Part shown: positions 61,758 through 64,000 of the stretch, piece after piece | Layout of the letters: every line of letters starts with the position of its first letter | Position numbering within the stretch: the stretch's first letter is position 1 | Source: Streptomyces coacervatus | GTDB taxonomy: Bacteria; Actinomycetota; Actinomycetes; Streptomycetales; Streptomycetaceae | Assembly: GCF_029223485.1 (NCBI RefSeq) | Contig: NZ_JARHTP010000005.1 | Span: forward strand, 1 to 64,000 | Reading direction: 5' to 3' | Length of the DNA: 64,000 nucleotides | Translations under genes and position numbers: made by a program | The notes under the pieces: model-generated | The model's input: the letters and a program-made list of their open reading frames with translations, nothing else | Databases searched by the model: none | Told to the model about the DNA's origin: nothing

Positions 61758-62678
61758 ATGCGCGCCCAGTTCGTACTCTCCGAGATCGGTGTCGGTCTCC
61801 GCCGCAATCTGACCATGACCTTCGCGGTCATCGTCTCCGTCGCCCTGTCCCTTGCACTGTTCGGCGGGTCGCTCCTGATGAGCGACCAGGTCAGCACCAT
61901 GAAGGGCTACTGGTACGACAAGGTCAACGTCTCGATCTTCCTCTGCAACAAGAGCGACGCCCAGTCCGACCCCAACTGCGCCAAGGGCGCGGTCACGGAC
62001 GACCAGAAGAAGCAGATCCTCGCCGACCTGGACAAGATGACGACGGTCGTCCAGAAGATCACCTACGAGTCGCAGGACGCGGCGTACAAGCACTACAAGG
62101 AGCAGTTCGGCGACTCCCCGCTGGCCAGTTCCCTCACGCCGGACCAGATGCAGGAGTCGTACCGGATCAAGCTGAAGGACCCGGAGAAGTACCAGGTCAT
62201 CGCGACCGCCTTCGACGGGCGCGACGGCGTGCAGTCCGTGCAGGACCAGAAGGGGATCCTGGACAACCTGTTCGGGCTGCTCAACGGCATGAACTGGGCC
62301 GCGCGGGCCGTGATGGCGCTGATGCTCGTCGTCGCGCTGATGCTGATCGTCAACACCGTGCGCGTGTCCGCGTTCAGCCGGCGCCGGGAGACCGGGATCA
62401 TGCGGCTGGTCGGTGCCTCCGGGTTCTACATCCAGGCGCCGTTCATCATGGAGGCGGCGGTCGCCGGGCTCATCGGCGGGACGGTCGCCTGCGGGTTCCT
62501 GGTGGTCGCGCGGTACTTCATCATCGACCACGGCCTGGACCTGTCCCACAAGCTGAATCTGATCAACTTCATCGGCTGGGACGCCGTGTTGACGAAGCTG
62601 CCGCTCATCCTCGCCACGAGTCTGCTGATGCCCGCGCTTGCCGCGTTCTTCGCGCTGCGCAAGTACCTGAAGGTGTGA
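61758..62678 (+). CDS. ftsX: cell-division membrane protein FtsX
   Basis: A 306-residue four-helix membrane protein. Seen: first helix (LTMTFAVIVSVALSLALFGGSL), an extracytoplasmic domain (~48-175) with two cysteines (FLCNKSDAQSDPNCAK), and three helices near 182-203, 225-250 and 278-300. It couples FtsE ATP hydrolysis to an outer hydrolase; a RipC/NlpC-type partner is likely. It is co-transcribed with ftsE. A hairpin follows. Confidence 0.95.
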   Translation: MRAQFVLSEIGVGLRRNLTMTFAVIVSVALSLALFGGSLLMSDQVSTMKGYWYDKVNVSIFLCNKSDAQSDPNCAKGAVTDDQKKQILADLDKMTTVVQKITYESQDAAYKHYKEQFGDSPLASSLTPDQMQESYRIKLKDPEKYQVIATAFDGRDGVQSVQDQKGILDNLFGLLNGMNWAARAVMALMLVVALMLIVNTVRVSAFSRRRETGIMRLVGASGFYIQAPFIMEAAVAGLIGGTVACGFLVVARYFIIDHGLDLSHKLNLINFIGWDAVLTKLPLILATSLLMPALAAFFALRKYLKV

Positions 62679-62689
62679 CGCATGCCAAG

Positions 62690-62721
62690 AGGGCCGTACG
62701 GTCAACCGGCCATACGGCCCT
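62690..62721 (+). terminator. ftsEX terminator
   Basis: AGGGCCGTA (62690-62698) pairs with TACGGCCCT (62713-62721) 12 bases after the ftsX stop. Confidence 0.7.
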
Positions 62722-62732
62722 TCGCGTTGTCC

Positions 62733-62738
62733 TAGACT
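62733..62738 (+). promoter_or_regulatory. -10 element of leaderless ctpA
   Basis: TAGACT ends 7 bases before ATG 62746, with no Shine-Dalgarno, right after the ftsX terminator. Confidence 0.5.
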
Positions 62739-62745
62739 CACCGGC

Positions 62746-63927
62746 ATGTCAGGCCGTGACCTGTTCTGCCAGCCCCGCCGCATCCGCCGCGGGGCCGTCC
62801 TGACATTGGTCTTCGCGAGCGTGCTCGTGGCCGGTGCGGCGACCGGCTCCTTCTCCGAGGGCGACCGGAAATCCGCGTCCGGCGCGGCCCGTTCGGCCGT
62901 GCCCGCCGGTCATCACGAGGACGTGGCCAAGGCCGCCGAGGAGGCCATGGCCGACGGCAAGTCCCCGATGGAGGCCGCCGAGCGCGCGGTCAGCCGCAGC
63001 GGGGACCGCTGGGGGGCCGTCTACTCCGAGGGCGAGTACCAGGAGTTCGAGGAGGCCCTCGACGGCCAGTACACCGGCGTCGGCCTGTGGGCCAGGCGCG
63101 AGCGGGACGGCCGTATCGAGGTGACCAAGGTGGCCGCCGGCTCGCCCGCGGCCGCCGCCGGGATCCACAAGGGCGACCGGCTGCGCAGCATCGACGGCGA
63201 GAAGGTCGACGGGCAGCCCGTCACCGAGGTCGTGTCGTTACTGCGCGGCGACGCCACGGACGCAGCCGCCGGTACGGCGGTGCGGCTCGGTCTGCAGCGC
63301 GGCACGCGCGCGTGGATCGAGACCCTGCGCCGCGCCCTTCTGTCCACCGATTCGGTAGCCGTTCGAAAACTCGCCGGCGGGGTCACCGTCATCAGGATCG
63401 CCGCGTTCACCAAGGGGTCCGGTGACGTCGTCCGCACCGCTGTACGGCAGGCTCCCGTCGGCGCCGGGGTCATCCTCGACCTGCGCGGCAACTCCGGCGG
63501 CCTGGTCACCGAGGCCGTGACCTGCGCCTCCGCCTTTCTCGACGGCGGCCTCGTCGCCACGTACGACGTCCACGGCGAGCAGCAGGCCCTGCACGCCGAC
63601 GCCGGCGGCGACACCACCAGACCCCTGGTCGCGCTCGTCGACGGCGGCACGATGAGCGCGGCCGAGCTCCTCACCGGGGCCCTGCAGGATCGCGGGCGTG
63701 CGGTGGTCGTGGGCTCCCGCACCTTTGGCAAGGGCTCGGTGCAGATGCCTAGCCGGCTGGCTGGGGGGTCGGTCGCCGAGTTGACGGTTGGGCACTATCG
63801 CACGCCGGGCGGTCGCAGCGTCGACGGGCGGGGTATCACCCCTGACCTGGATGTCGCGCAGGCCGACTCGACGGTCGCTGTGCAGCGGGCCGAGACCGTG
63901 CTCAGTGGTTTGGGCGACGCCGACTGA
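62746..63927 (+). CDS. ctpA: S41 C-terminal processing protease CtpA
   Basis: A 393-residue membrane-anchored periplasm-type protease. Seen: N-terminal helix (AVLTLVFASVLVAGAA, ~17-32), a linker, a PDZ domain (~105-190, YTGVGLW, GIHKGDRLRSIDG), and the S41 catalytic domain with DLRGNSGG, nucleophile Ser304 in GGTMSAAEL, and Lys329 in RTFGKGS. It contains a TTA codon (Leu165, 63238-63240), the only one I noticed in the genes of this window, so its translation may depend on bldA tRNA. ATG 62746 is probably leaderless. By usual gene order smpB would follow beyond the window. Confidence 0.92.
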   Translation: MSGRDLFCQPRRIRRGAVLTLVFASVLVAGAATGSFSEGDRKSASGAARSAVPAGHHEDVAKAAEEAMADGKSPMEAAERAVSRSGDRWGAVYSEGEYQEFEEALDGQYTGVGLWARRERDGRIEVTKVAAGSPAAAAGIHKGDRLRSIDGEKVDGQPVTEVVSLLRGDATDAAAGTAVRLGLQRGTRAWIETLRRALLSTDSVAVRKLAGGVTVIRIAAFTKGSGDVVRTAVRQAPVGAGVILDLRGNSGGLVTEAVTCASAFLDGGLVATYDVHGEQQALHADAGGDTTRPLVALVDGGTMSAAELLTGALQDRGRAVVVGSRTFGKGSVQMPSRLAGGSVAELTVGHYRTPGGRSVDGRGITPDLDVAQADSTVAVQRAETVLSGLGDAD

Positions 63928-63938
63928 GTTGCCAGGAG

Positions 63939-64000
63939 CGGCCGTCGCGCGGCTGCGGCGCCGTCGTGGCTGGTCGCGCAGTTCCCCGCGCCCCTTTAGG
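63939..64000. repeat. dispersed intergenic repeat of the second type, copy 2 (partial at edge)
   Basis: GTCGCGCGGCTGCGG..., GTGGCTGGTCGCGCAGTTCC and CCCGCGCCCCTTTAGG match the layout of 60833-60912. The window ends inside or just after it. Confidence 0.65.

Overview
The window is high-GC actinobacterial DNA, almost certainly from a Streptomyces chromosome. Coding regions have strong G/C third-position bias, and GTG and TTG starts and ATGA/GTGA start-stop overlaps are common. The gene order (mtnA, mtrAB-lpqB, hpf, secA, NAD-glutamate dehydrogenase, two adjacent Ser/Thr kinases pkaA-pkaB, prfB, ftsEX, ctpA) is, from memory, the one known around these genes in S. coelicolor. I cannot name the species. 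I saw no IS element, prophage, CRISPR array or tRNA gene. This is core chromosome, so most of the novelty lies in conserved but uncharacterised genes and in intergenic structure.

Layout. 1-358: the end of an rRNA operon (23S 3' end, 5S, terminator). 408-6060: a leftward operon of five translationally coupled genes (Pro-rich membrane protein, DUF4129, DUF4350, MoxR ATPase, DUF58). 6201-7349: mtnA. 8004-9458: an unrecognised secreted protein and a lipoprotein. 9683-14259: the MtrA-MtrB-LpqB cell-envelope/development two-component system. 14359-17251: a ComF-like phosphoribosyltransferase preceded by two DnaA boxes, the hibernation factor gene hpf, and an orphan NarL-type regulator. 17280-25464: winged-helix protein, GNAT, secA, an Rv3235-type protein, DUF6912, a HAD hydrolase and a DJ-1/PfpI protein. 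26055-31001: a giant NAD-glutamate dehydrogenase.

31125-47314 is mainly cell-envelope glycopolymer biology. It holds a TagGH-like export ABC transporter divergent from a TetR gene whose intergenic region carries four spaced direct repeats, a second orphan regulator, an ADP-ribosylglycohydrolase, galE, two multispanning glycosyltransferases, the ohrR/ohr peroxide pair, and three tandem paralogues that fuse a GT2 glycosyltransferase to a CDP-glycerol glycerophosphotransferase (TagF-like). 47471-51088 is a sugar ABC importer without its own ATPase; its MalF-type permease carries an inserted beta-sandwich-like domain.

51350-58219 is a phospho-signalling group: an EssC-like FHA-FtsK/SpoIIIE protein divergent from two membrane-anchored Ser/Thr kinases. 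58397-63927 carries prfB, an LAETG surface protein, a small zinc-ribbon membrane protein, ftsE, ftsX and a ctpA-type protease that contains a TTA (bldA) leucine codon. Two families of dispersed intergenic repeats appear at 51267/58246 and 60833/63939.

The strongest leads are the repeats in front of the TetR/TagGH pair, the insertion in the MalF-like permease, a perfect A/T-rich palindrome in the long leader of the glutamate dehydrogenase gene, the TTA codon in ctpA, the DnaA-box pair before comF, and the EssC-like protein next to the kinases.
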